Positions 25,574 through 32,079 of a stretch of 33,654 nt of DNA are shown piece after piece. Source of the DNA: a virus; IMG/VR virus record IMGVR_UViG_3300044294_000370, positions 1 through 33,654 of that record; one strand, 5' to 3'. Numbering within the stretch: position 1 is the first letter of the stretch; each line of letters starts with the position of its first letter. The notes beneath the pieces were generated by a model. It did not search any database, was not told the DNA's origin, and saw nothing but the letters and a program-made list of their open reading frames with translations. A program made the position numbers and the translations under genes.

Positions 25574-25948
25574 TTATCTATCAACATATTTCCATTGTTT
25601 TAAATAAGGATCCCACACAGAATACCCTGTTCTTTTATATTGGTTATCATAATGATCTATTCTATTTAATAAATGGTTTTCTCTAGAATATCCTTTTTTT
25701 CTATATTGGTTATCATAATGATCTACTTGATCTAAAAATGGATTCTTTCTAGAATACCCTGTTTTGTTACCCGAAGCATCATAATGGTCTGTTTGCTTAA
25801 GCCAACTATTTTCTCTAGAATATCCTATCATAACTCCATTTTTATAAATCTCCATTCTTTCTAAAAAAGGATTATATCTTTCAATTGTTTGAGCTTTTAA
25901 ATTAATAAATGTTATTATTAGTAGGCATGTTGTAAATATTGTTTTCAT
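25574..25948 (-). CDS. secreted 22-residue-repeat protein
   Basis: 124 residues. Residues 1-19 are a signal peptide (MKTIFTTCLLIITFINLKA, cleavage near KAQ). Three 22-residue units follow, each GYSR(E/K)N..L...DHYD(N/A)..., plus a partial fourth GYSVWDPYLKQWKY. Adjacent units differ at several residues, so they are older than the 69-bp tail repeats. Such repeats are characteristic of exported bacterial proteins rather than phage structural genes, which suggests host origin. The start overlaps the end of the upstream 66-residue gene by 47 nt in a different frame. Confidence 0.72.
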   Translation of the reverse strand: MKTIFTTCLLIITFINLKAQTIERYNPFLERMEIYKNGVMIGYSRENSWLKQTDHYDASGNKTGYSRKNPFLDQVDHYDNQYRKKGYSRENHLLNRIDHYDNQYKRTGYSVWDPYLKQWKYVDR

Positions 25949-26102
25949 TATTGTTGGTTTTTACGTGTCTATAAGCAAGTTCTACTTTATCTCGCATCTC
26001 CATGTGAGAATGCATTTGCTGTATTGTATCTAACGTTTTAAGCACCTGTTCACGCAAACCTTCACGATGGGCTTCAAACAAAATATCTTCAATTATACAC
26101 AT
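25902..26102 (-). CDS. small protein, unknown function
   Basis: 66 residues. The first ~50 (EDILFEAHREGLREQVLKTLDTIQQMHSHMEMRDKVELAYRH) form plausible helices, while the tail is Asn-rich (TNNNENNIYN) and lies over the next gene's signal-peptide region. The functional part may therefore end near residue 50. The start follows a terminator by only a few bases, so its promoter is unclear. Confidence 0.5.
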   Translation of the reverse strand: MCIIEDILFEAHREGLREQVLKTLDTIQQMHSHMEMRDKVELAYRHVKTNNNENNIYNMPTNNNIY

Positions 26103-26103
26103 A

Positions 26104-26139
26104 TAAAAAATTTAAGCCCCCACCATTGGGGGACTTAAA
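26104..26139 (-). terminator. Rho-independent terminator after the DUF932-like gene
   Basis: On the minus strand TTTAAGTCCCCCA / TGGGGGCTTAAA forms a strong stem with one bulge and an ATGG loop, followed by a run of T (26110-26105). It closes the transcript of the 261-residue gene. Confidence 0.85.
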
Positions 26140-26147
26140 TACATATA

Positions 26148-26933
26148 TCAATTTGCATATTCCATTGCCAACTCAAACAATTCAGAATTAATTTTCATGT
26201 CTTGTTGGAAATTTTTAATTTTGCGAGCTTTACGCAACTTTGTACTTTCAACATTAACATATGTAAAACCACCATTAATCAATTTTTCTTGAATAGTATT
26301 AAAGATATTCCACAATGTTGGGGCTTCATCTTCTTTGCGAGTTGGGCGAAGTAGGTCTTCAAGATCAACTTCTACCATTTCTCCTTTAAAACGAGTTTCA
26401 AGAGCTCTTTTAGCAAAGTCAAGTGCTTGCTCTTGACCCAATTCAACTTGAGCCAAATGGTTCATGGCTTCGATTGTTAATGGAAGTCTTTCAAGCATTT
26501 GTTTAATTGTTTGTTGCAATTCTTCAAACGAATAACCCATATGACGAATACGCATGTTTTCAAAAGTCTGGGTTGATATTACCAATCCGTTAGAGCAAAT
26601 TAATCTAAACAAGCCGGCTGTGAAGGTAAATGAGTTTTTACCATCGTGCGAATTGGTAAGGAGGATTTGTGGATAAACATTATCGCCATTTTCTCCAGTA
26701 ATTTGAATATCATTATTGCGGAAAATAATTAAATGTTTTTGGAACCCAATATCTTTACGGGCTTTAACTTCTTTAGCATCGAAAACTTCCCAGCCCAAAA
26801 GATTCATATCGTTTATGATTTTTTCGGTAGGAATATGGGTGTACTTTTCACTAACCGTCGGTGCGGCTTGCAAGGTGAAAATTGAAGGGGCTTTTGAACG
26901 GATTTCGTTCTTGGTGAGGAATTGGTTTTTCAT
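26148..26933 (-). CDS. DUF932-family phage/plasmid protein
   Basis: 261 residues. The segment LLTNSHDGKNSFTFTAGLFRLICSNGLVI is the hallmark of the DUF932 (PF06067) family, which occurs on phages and plasmids; biochemical function is unknown to me. The remainder is helical and charged (about 135-261). The gene has its own promoter (26962-26993) and terminator (26104-26139), so it is a single-gene unit, probably early and strongly expressed. Confidence 0.82.
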   Translation of the reverse strand: MKNQFLTKNEIRSKAPSIFTLQAAPTVSEKYTHIPTEKIINDMNLLGWEVFDAKEVKARKDIGFQKHLIIFRNNDIQITGENGDNVYPQILLTNSHDGKNSFTFTAGLFRLICSNGLVISTQTFENMRIRHMGYSFEELQQTIKQMLERLPLTIEAMNHLAQVELGQEQALDFAKRALETRFKGEMVEVDLEDLLRPTRKEDEAPTLWNIFNTIQEKLINGGFTYVNVESTKLRKARKIKNFQQDMKINSELFELAMEYAN

Positions 26934-26961
26934 AACTTTTTATTTTTTTTATTTTATGTCG

Positions 26962-26993
26962 GAAATATACTAAAGGGATCCTGTAGAGCCAAA
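26962..26993 (-). promoter_or_regulatory. Bacteroidota-type promoter for the DUF932-like gene
   Basis: The coding strand has -33 TTTG (26993-26990), 20 nt, then -7 TATATTTC (26969-26962). The leader to the ATG is A/T-rich and ends AAAAAGTT. The flanking CATAACTCC block of the right-hand cassettes is absent. Confidence 0.6.
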
Positions 26994-27010
26994 TTTTTTA
27001 GATGACTTTT

Positions 27011-28117
27011 TTATGACGTTGTTTGAATATTTTTACCTGTTTCAATCAATTGTTGTATTTGGCTTTTATTCATTTTTTCTATGACGTCTTTAGCATATTG
27101 TAAAACAATTTCTGCGGGTACTGATAGAGATTTAGGTGATTTATTATCACGAAGATTTTCACAGTATATTCTAGCTTCTTTTATGGCACCCATTTGTTCA
27201 ACAGTCTTTTTTTCTTTTCCAGCGTTACTTAAACCTATTAAATACCCTATAAGAGCATTATATGTGTTTTTTAAATTTTCATCGGTATATGAGAGTTCTG
27301 TTTTATATTTATTTGATAAATTATCTTGAGAGTTAGGTTGAGCTTTTATTCCTCCTAAAGAACCAATTAGGGTAGCTAATCCTACTAATATATTTTTTAT
27401 TTCCCATCCTTCATTTATTTCTTCTTGAGAAGAATACGGTTGTCCTAATTGATTAAATAATGTTGGTATATAAGTTGATGCCATTTCTAAAAAATGCGGG
27501 GTGACTGTTTGTACAACTAAACCAACCGATGTTGCAAATGCTTCTTCATCTATAATAACGATAGGATTATTTTTATCATCAATGTCACCTATTGCTGGCC
27601 AAAAATATTCACCACCTCCATAATCAAATGTTATCCATTCCCCATTAACTATATCAACTCCATTATTTTTGGCAATAGCACGAGTAAGAATTAATCTGGT
27701 TAAATGTGTACATTCATGAGATATTTGCTCTATAACTGCAGGCCAAACCCCATTCTGTTGAGCAGCACCACTTAACCTCATTCCATTGGTCCAAAAGAAT
27801 ATATCTGCTCCACCATTCATTGCATTGCAAAGTCCATATACATAAGCATCGGATGGGGTTTCTTTATATTTTTGAGCATCTTTAAGATTAAGACCTGAAA
27901 ATTTTTCGATATCATTTCCTAATGAAAAAACTCCTGTTGAGTTTGGAGAAAAAGCAAGTGTGAATTCATCTTCAACTTTTCCAATTTCACTATTCCAATC
28001 AATATTAAAATTTATTTTAATAATTTTAGTATTAGTTTTTTCTAAAAGTAAGTTGTTTTCGTTTATTACTTGTCTAATCTCTTTTTTAATAATTTGTTTT
28101 AGTTCTGAGATTCTCAT
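27011..28117 (-). CDS. putative zinc metallopeptidase with capsid-type N-terminal helix
   Basis: 368 residues. H134-E-C-T-H138 is an HExxH zinc site in a helix (VIEQISHECTHLTRLIL). Glu191/Glu192 in IDEEAFATSVGL fit the third ligand and following helix of zincin peptidases. The N-terminal ~22 residues (MRISELKQIIKKEIRQVINE) are a charged amphipathic helix like those of other genes here. The C-terminal ~130 residues are helical with a hydrophobic stretch (NILVGLATLIGSLGG). No signal peptide is present. It may act inside the virion or after injection; the target is unknown. Confidence 0.7.
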   Translation of the reverse strand: MRISELKQIIKKEIRQVINENNLLLEKTNTKIIKINFNIDWNSEIGKVEDEFTLAFSPNSTGVFSLGNDIEKFSGLNLKDAQKYKETPSDAYVYGLCNAMNGGADIFFWTNGMRLSGAAQQNGVWPAVIEQISHECTHLTRLILTRAIAKNNGVDIVNGEWITFDYGGGEYFWPAIGDIDDKNNPIVIIDEEAFATSVGLVVQTVTPHFLEMASTYIPTLFNQLGQPYSSQEEINEGWEIKNILVGLATLIGSLGGIKAQPNSQDNLSNKYKTELSYTDENLKNTYNALIGYLIGLSNAGKEKKTVEQMGAIKEARIYCENLRDNKSPKSLSVPAEIVLQYAKDVIEKMNKSQIQQLIETGKNIQTTS

Positions 28118-28129
28118 TAGGATAATTTA

Positions 28130-28138
28130 TTATAAATA
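28130..28138 (-). promoter_or_regulatory. TATTTATAA element before the metallopeptidase gene
   Basis: The coding strand reads TATTTATAA 12 nt before the ATG at 28117. It is one of five such elements; promoter function is suggested by recurrence only. Confidence 0.35.
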
Positions 28139-28244
28139 TTGTATATCCTTTTTTTAATATGTAATATTTTTTTTAAGAGTAAAAATAGGTTCTATGGATT
28201 TTTTAATAAAGTTGCTATATTGAAAATGCTAGTTAATTGTGGGG

Positions 28245-28307
28245 GATATAAGGATATACGTGTCGATAATAAGAGTGGTTGGTTAGATATAAGGATATAC
28301 GCGTCGA
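28245..28307. repeat. pair of 22-bp direct repeats
   Basis: GATATAAGGATATACGTGTCGA at 28245-28266 and the same sequence with one change (C for T) at 28286-28307; centres are 41 bp apart, close to four helical turns. An inverted GGATATAC core lies at 28141-28148. This spacing suits protein binding on one face of the DNA. Confidence 0.8.
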
Positions 28308-28412
28308 GGGTGAGATATAGTTAAGAGTGTAATTTCCATCTAAGCTTTTTTCAGCCACCCCCGGCCGCCGTTATGGACACTAACGCACGTGGTATATTAT
28401 ATAGTATAATAA

Positions 28413-28440
28413 TATGCAGCGTACGTACGTACGCTACATA
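28413..28440. repeat. 28-bp dyad with perfect 18-bp core palindrome
   Basis: AGCGTACGTACGTACGCT (28418-28435) is a perfect palindrome; adding the flanking TATG/CATA arms gives 28 bp with a single mismatched pair. Such a site is improbable in this AT-rich DNA and marks a likely protein-binding or cruciform-forming element. Confidence 0.85.
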
Positions 28441-28453
28441 CTATCTACCATCC

Positions 28454-28585
28454 TTACTTACTTATCATATCTACTATCACTGTATAAAGGCCATAAAAAA
28501 AAGCTACAAACAACAATGTGATTACTATGCTTGAAGTAACTTGAGTGAACACCCGTTTTAGGGCTTTGATTTCTGATTTTTTCAT
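28454..28585 (-). CDS. 43-residue membrane protein
   Basis: From the ATG at 28585. A basic N-terminus (MKKSEIKALKR) precedes one hydrophobic helix (residues ~19-39, SIVITLLFVAFFYGLYTVIV), so an N-in orientation is expected. It follows the 72-residue gene with only an A-rich leader, hence is probably on its transcript. Function unknown; small single-pass proteins in phages can alter host envelope processes. Confidence 0.6.
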   Translation of the reverse strand: MKKSEIKALKRVFTQVTSSIVITLLFVAFFYGLYTVIVDMISK

Positions 28586-28617
28586 AACTGGGTTATTTGT
28601 TTTGCTATTTTATTATT

Positions 28618-28836
28618 TTAATTATTTGTAAAATTCTCATCCTGCATTACATCGATTATATTAAATAAATCCCACAACTCATCTATGTCAGTATGTTTGT
28701 CGTTAATATCTAATTTAGAATTTAACAACCATTTAATAAAACGTAAACGCAATTCGGCTTGCTCTTGGAGATGAGGGTGATTCATCTCAATTAATACATC
28801 ACTCAGGTGGGATTGGATTGCCATTTTAATTGTCAT
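28618..28836 (-). CDS. 72-residue protein, intact copy of a duplicated gene
   Basis: The sequence HLSDVLIEMNHPHLQEQAELRLRFIKWLLN is helical; the C-terminal part is acidic. A second copy of identical length lies at 32080-32298 and is interrupted by a stop. It has its own promoter cassette (28837-28908). No known domain. Confidence 0.7.
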   Translation of the reverse strand: MTIKMAIQSHLSDVLIEMNHPHLQEQAELRLRFIKWLLNSKLDINDKHTDIDELWDLFNIIDVMQDENFTNN

Positions 28837-28908
28837 AACTTTTATTTTTTTTTATTTAGTGTAAATATACGAACAAGGATCATAATCTCCAAATGACGGA
28901 GTTATGAC
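28837..28908 (-). promoter_or_regulatory. promoter cassette 1
   Basis: -33 TTTG at 28893-28890, 20-nt spacer, -7 TATATTTA at 28869-28862, then an A/T leader ending AAAAGTT before the ATG at 28836. The upstream edge is the conserved CATAACTCCGTCATTTGGAG block. Confidence 0.7.
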
Positions 28909-28928
28909 CCTTACTCACACAACAAATA

Positions 28929-29720
28929 CTACATTCTAACGTATATGATCTTGCTATTTGATAATTCAAAATACATTTTCTGTTCAACCATTCCATTTCG
29001 GTTTTTACTAAACATTATGTATGACATTCCACCATCATGTTCTGCTTCACGTCTCATTTCCATCATAGCATCAACCATGTGTTTCAATTTATTTGAACCT
29101 ACAAATACACCGGCTTTAGTAACTTGCTGGATTAGCAAAAATGATGTGTATTTATATTCTTTATTTTCACCTTTATTCTGCTTCATACACAAATCAACTA
29201 ACCATGATTCTGCCATTTTGCGGTCCCAATTATTATCATCTCTAACACCATCAATTATTTCAGCAATACTGTCAATCAAAACTAAATCCCAACCTAAATT
29301 AAGTGATTGCTCAATAACATCTTTGGTATTGTAATCAAGGTAATCTTGAATAAATAATGTTTGAACAATACCGAATTGCTTAAATCGTTCAGTGTATTTA
29401 AACATTTGCTTTTTACCCATTTCACCTGAAATAAATAAGCACTTACGACCTTTGTTTTGAACTGAAGCTAGAATATCTAACAACACTGTTGTTTTACCAA
29501 CACCTGGATCGCCAACACACATAATATTTGTGGCACATGGAATACCACCTTCATGAGAAATAAGTTCATCAACTGCTAAGCCACTTGGCATTGTTTCCAT
29601 CATTTTGCTATCAATATTCAAGCTGTTTAATTTAACAATACTTGAAAAATCAATTAGTGATGGAAGTGGAGCAACATTACTTGCAATTGGATTTTTACGT
29701 GGACGTCCTCTTTGTTTCAT
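28929..29720 (-). CDS. RadA/RecA-like ATPase with N-terminal AT-hook-like motif
   Basis: 263 residues. Walker A is GDPGVGKTT (70-78), and LVLID (146-150) is Walker B. KNRNG at 239-243 corresponds to the RadA-type KNRFG motif. The RecA-core order fits RadA/Sms- or DnaB-like ATPases that process recombination or replication forks. RGRPRKNP (4-11) resembles an AT-hook for minor-groove binding. There is no zinc ribbon or Lon-like domain. It could serve as a helicase or recombination factor with the primase elsewhere in the window. Own cassette at 29721-29792. Confidence 0.82.
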   Translation of the reverse strand: MKQRGRPRKNPIASNVAPLPSLIDFSSIVKLNSLNIDSKMMETMPSGLAVDELISHEGGIPCATNIMCVGDPGVGKTTVLLDILASVQNKGRKCLFISGEMGKKQMFKYTERFKQFGIVQTLFIQDYLDYNTKDVIEQSLNLGWDLVLIDSIAEIIDGVRDDNNWDRKMAESWLVDLCMKQNKGENKEYKYTSFLLIQQVTKAGVFVGSNKLKHMVDAMMEMRREAEHDGGMSYIMFSKNRNGMVEQKMYFELSNSKIIYVRM

Positions 29721-29792
29721 AACTTTTATTTTTTTATTTATGGTATAAATGTACGAACGAAATTTGTGATCTCCAAATGACGGAGTTATGAC
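29721..29792 (-). promoter_or_regulatory. promoter cassette 2 (RadA-like gene)
   Basis: -33 TTTG at 29777-29774, 20 nt, -7 TACATTTA at 29753-29746; the conserved upstream block ends at 29792, 3 nt from the stop of the neighbouring gene. Confidence 0.7.
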
Positions 29793-29794
29793 TC

Positions 29795-30364
29795 TTACTT
29801 ACACTCAATTGCAAACCAAACCGAACGATACAGGCCTTCATATTGTTCATTTTTATTACCATACAACACTCCATCAATTATTGCTACTGCATGACCTTGA
29901 ACTATTAATACAAATCGGCCTACTGGATTGTTTTCCATAAATGATTTAAGAGTATAACCGGTTGGTTTTTTATATTTAGGATTAATTAACATTGGGCGTT
30001 TGATTGTATTTAAGGATGAATTATAGATGTATTTATCATGGTGTAAAGATGGATGAGAGCCTACTAAATCAATCTTGTATCCATTTTTAACTTTACCAAT
30101 AATTAATCCACCAAATGCTACCATCATAGCACCTTGTCTATTTTTACGAAACAATTTCTCTTTAACCCACTCATGCGCTTGATCGTATGAAATATCTAAA
30201 GCACACATAAATGCTCTAACAACACAATCATTGGTTTCCTTTGAAGCCAATTTACTAACTTGTCGTTTGGCTAAGGAACTGGAACATACAAAACGATTGT
30301 CTGAAATCATTTCTCGTTCTTCACCCCACCATGTTTTTGATTTACATGTTACTTGTATTAACAT
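29795..30364 (-). CDS. candidate papain-like cysteine peptidase
   Basis: 189 residues from the ATG at 30364, which sits right after the promoter leader; a longer frame to 30418 would run back through the promoter. ETNDCVVRAF (Cys47) starts the helix expected for the nucleophile. GRFVLIVQGHAVAIIDGVLYGN (His158, then Asp and Asn) is the His-strand of a papain-fold (C39/transglutaminase-like) enzyme. Three basic segments fit a nucleic-acid or protein substrate, but none is shown. Activity is inference from the Cys/His layout. Confidence 0.6.
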   Translation of the reverse strand: MLIQVTCKSKTWWGEEREMISDNRFVCSSSLAKRQVSKLASKETNDCVVRAFMCALDISYDQAHEWVKEKLFRKNRQGAMMVAFGGLIIGKVKNGYKIDLVGSHPSLHHDKYIYNSSLNTIKRPMLINPKYKKPTGYTLKSFMENNPVGRFVLIVQGHAVAIIDGVLYGNKNEQYEGLYRSVWFAIECK

Positions 30365-30434
30365 AACCTTTATTTTTTTATTTGTAGTAAATATACGAAC
30401 GAATTTTACAATCTCCAAATGACGGAGTTATGAC
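30365..30434 (-). promoter_or_regulatory. promoter cassette 3 (cysteine peptidase-like gene)
   Basis: -33 TTTG at 30419-30416, 20 nt, -7 TATATTTA at 30395-30388. The conserved upstream block contains the TAA stop (30430-30428) of the preceding gene. Confidence 0.7.
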
Positions 30435-30712
30435 TCTTCTACTTTTACTATTACAGTTGTTGAGGTAAGTAAATTATGTAGATAAGTTAATAAAAATCCT
30501 TCCTCGTATTTTTCTGTTTTCATTATTTTTCTAATACCTTCTATATTAACAATTTGGTGGAGTTGGTGTAAAGTTAAATCTATAAAAAAGTATTGTTCTT
30601 TAAGACACTTATTTATTAATTCGTAAGTATTAGGATAAATATCTTTTTGATTTTCAATAAGGGTAATAACTTCGGGCTTTAACCGGTCGTAAAGATTAAT
30701 TGCTTTTTTCAT
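30428..30712 (-). CDS. small protein, paralog A
   Basis: 94 residues. The pattern LYDRLKPEV..IENQ..YPNT..L..CLKEQYFFIDLTLHQL..IV matches the 83-residue protein at 31150-31401 position by position, a paralogous pair. No known domain; helical. The stop codon lies within the conserved block of cassette 3. Confidence 0.7.
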   Translation of the reverse strand: MKKAINLYDRLKPEVITLIENQKDIYPNTYELINKCLKEQYFFIDLTLHQLHQIVNIEGIRKIMKTEKYEEGFLLTYLHNLLTSTTVIVKVEES

Positions 30713-30782
30713 AACTTTTATTTTTATTTATGGTGTAAATGTACGAATAAACTTTATGATCTCCAAATGACGGAGTTATGAC
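30713..30782 (-). promoter_or_regulatory. promoter cassette 4
   Basis: -33 TTTG at 30767-30764, 20 nt, -7 TACATTTA at 30743-30736, serving the 94-residue gene. Confidence 0.7.
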
Positions 30783-30882
30783 TTAAATCATTACTAATAG
30801 GAAATGGTATGTTAAGATGAGCATTGTCCGGTTGAGTCTTTGTTTTGAGTTGTTAAATATTGAATGGATAAAAAAGAATTAA

Positions 30883-31137
30883 TTAATAAAACCAGCGCTC
30901 TGTAATTGCATAATTATTTAAGGCCTGCTCCAAACCGGTATAAACTTGGTCGCCAGCTTGCTCTTTTGCAATATTAATTTTCTTATTAAAGTAATCAATA
31001 TAAATTCTAGCACGGTGGAACGAGTTGCTGCGTTTGTACAATACTTTGGCATTCCAATCATAAGCATAGTTGGCCTCACGCTCCAATTCCCCTTCGCTGT
31101 AACGAATTACTTGTTGTATTTTGATTTCTGTGTTCAC
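30883..31137 (-). CDS. small protein, unknown function, GTG start
   Basis: 84 residues from a GTG at 31137; an in-frame stop lies 15 nt further upstream. It begins 12 nt after the stop of paralog B, so is probably co-transcribed with it. Charged and helical with no recognised motif; ends with aromatic residues (TERWFY). Confidence 0.6.
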   Translation of the reverse strand: MNTEIKIQQVIRYSEGELEREANYAYDWNAKVLYKRSNSFHRARIYIDYFNKKINIAKEQAGDQVYTGLEQALNNYAITERWFY

Positions 31138-31149
31138 TATGTGTTTGGT

Positions 31150-31401
31150 TTAGTTATTAAATAATTTATACAAATTGGTAATCAATAAATCATTAATGTA
31201 ATTACATCCATCTATTCCTGCTATTTTTCTTAATTTACTATCTCTGGCTAACCGCACAATATAGTCATATTTTATGTCTCCAAGACAGTAATTAGATTTT
31301 AGTTCCTCTGTAAGTTTAGCAATAGAAAATGGATATAAATTTGCTTGTTCATTAATTATTGCTTTGGCTTCAGGTTTTAATCGTTCAAATAGATTTTGCA
31401 T
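31150..31401 (-). CDS. small protein, paralog B
   Basis: 83 residues. LFERLKPEAKAIINEQANLYPFSIAKLTEELKSNYCLGD aligns with paralog A (30428-30712), sharing the RLKPE, YP and RKI positions. The A-rich leader before its ATG overlaps the end of the 150-residue gene upstream, so the two are co-transcribed without a separate promoter. Confidence 0.7.
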   Translation of the reverse strand: MQNLFERLKPEAKAIINEQANLYPFSIAKLTEELKSNYCLGDIKYDYIVRLARDSKLRKIAGIDGCNYINDLLITNLYKLFNN

Positions 31402-31406
31402 AACTT

Positions 31407-31859
31407 TTATTTTTTTATTTGATGAACTTCATTTAAAAGAGAATAATATTGTTCTTCAGTAATAGATATTGCTTGATTACGACCACAACTTTTGTGAGTA
31501 CCTCTAAATCTAATATTAAAATCTTTAGCATAATATGATTTTGGATTGGGAAATGGAATAAACTCAAATTGCCCTTCTATATTTTCAGGGGTTTTTTCTA
31601 AAGTAGGCCAATTCCTGTTTGTATTATAAAGATCAACAGTAACCTGAGGATTAATACGGGTAGCTATGCCTGCAACTTTATAATCACCTTCTGAGGGTCC
31701 TGTTACTCGGAAAGAAACAATAGCACCTTTTTGGTAGTTTTTTTTTAAGCCTCCTTTACGACGAACAAATTTCCCCGTACGAATTGAATTATCCATATCT
31801 ACCCAACTATTACTATTAAATATAATAAGGTAAAAAGAATTTGTTTTTAGTGGTTTCAT
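31407..31859 (-). CDS. 150-residue basic protein, unknown function
   Basis: A beta-rich N-terminus (NSFYLIIFNSNSWVD), a basic central region (VRRKGGLKKNYQKGAIVSFRV) with mixed beta strands, and an RGTHKSCGRN segment near 120 precede a helical end. The KG..V.F.V segments suggest an SH3-like or RNA/DNA-binding barrel, which is only a guess. Own cassette at 31860-31943. Confidence 0.65.
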   Translation of the reverse strand: MKPLKTNSFYLIIFNSNSWVDMDNSIRTGKFVRRKGGLKKNYQKGAIVSFRVTGPSEGDYKVAGIATRINPQVTVDLYNTNRNWPTLEKTPENIEGQFEFIPFPNPKSYYAKDFNIRFRGTHKSCGRNQAISITEEQYYSLLNEVHQIKK

Positions 31860-31943
31860 AACTTTTATTTTTATTTTTATTTTTTTATTTATGGTGTAAA
31901 TGTACGAACAAACTTTATGATCTCCAAATGACGGAGTTATGAC
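31860..31943 (-). promoter_or_regulatory. promoter cassette 5
   Basis: -33 TTTG at 31928-31925, 20 nt, -7 TACATTTA at 31904-31897. The T-rich leader (A-rich in RNA) is lengthened by extra TATTTTT units compared with the other cassettes. Confidence 0.7.
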
Positions 31944-32066
31944 TTAAGCCATTACTATAAGAATAAACATAGTTACAAACAATGCACTAAAAATAACAAA
32001 TAACATACCTATGAAGTCTTTAGGTGACTCTTTGTAATAATTTTTTAATTCTCGTAATATATTCAT
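31944..32066 (-). CDS. 40-residue membrane protein
   Basis: From the ATG at 32066. A basic start (MNILRELKNYYKESPKDF) and one hydrophobic helix (residues 19-39, IGMLFVIFSALFVTMFILIV). The stop touches the conserved block of cassette 5. It lies downstream of the interrupted gene and would be read from cassette 6. Function unknown. Confidence 0.6.
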   Translation of the reverse strand: MNILRELKNYYKESPKDFIGMLFVIFSALFVTMFILIVMA

Positions 32067-32079
32067 AGTGTTTTTTTAA

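Larger units (their letters stand above)
28118..28453. other. 336-bp gene-free region with repeats and a long dyad
   Basis: Short reading frames here have no leaders or recognisable composition. The segment holds a TATTTATAA element (28130-28138), two 22-bp direct repeats 41 bp apart, a third inverted GGATATAC core (28141-28148), a GC-rich patch (about 28352-28392) and a 28-bp dyad (28413-28440). It divides the metallopeptidase from the early module and could be an origin or a control region. Confidence 0.5.

Noticed and set aside
28139-28324. Plus-strand frame of 61 codons in the gene-free region
   Set aside because: No promoter or leader, low-complexity composition, and it runs through direct repeats.
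30365-30418. Longer start for the cysteine peptidase-like gene at 30418
   Set aside because: The extra residues would be translated from the promoter cassette itself; the ATG at 30364 sits where all other cassettes place their start.
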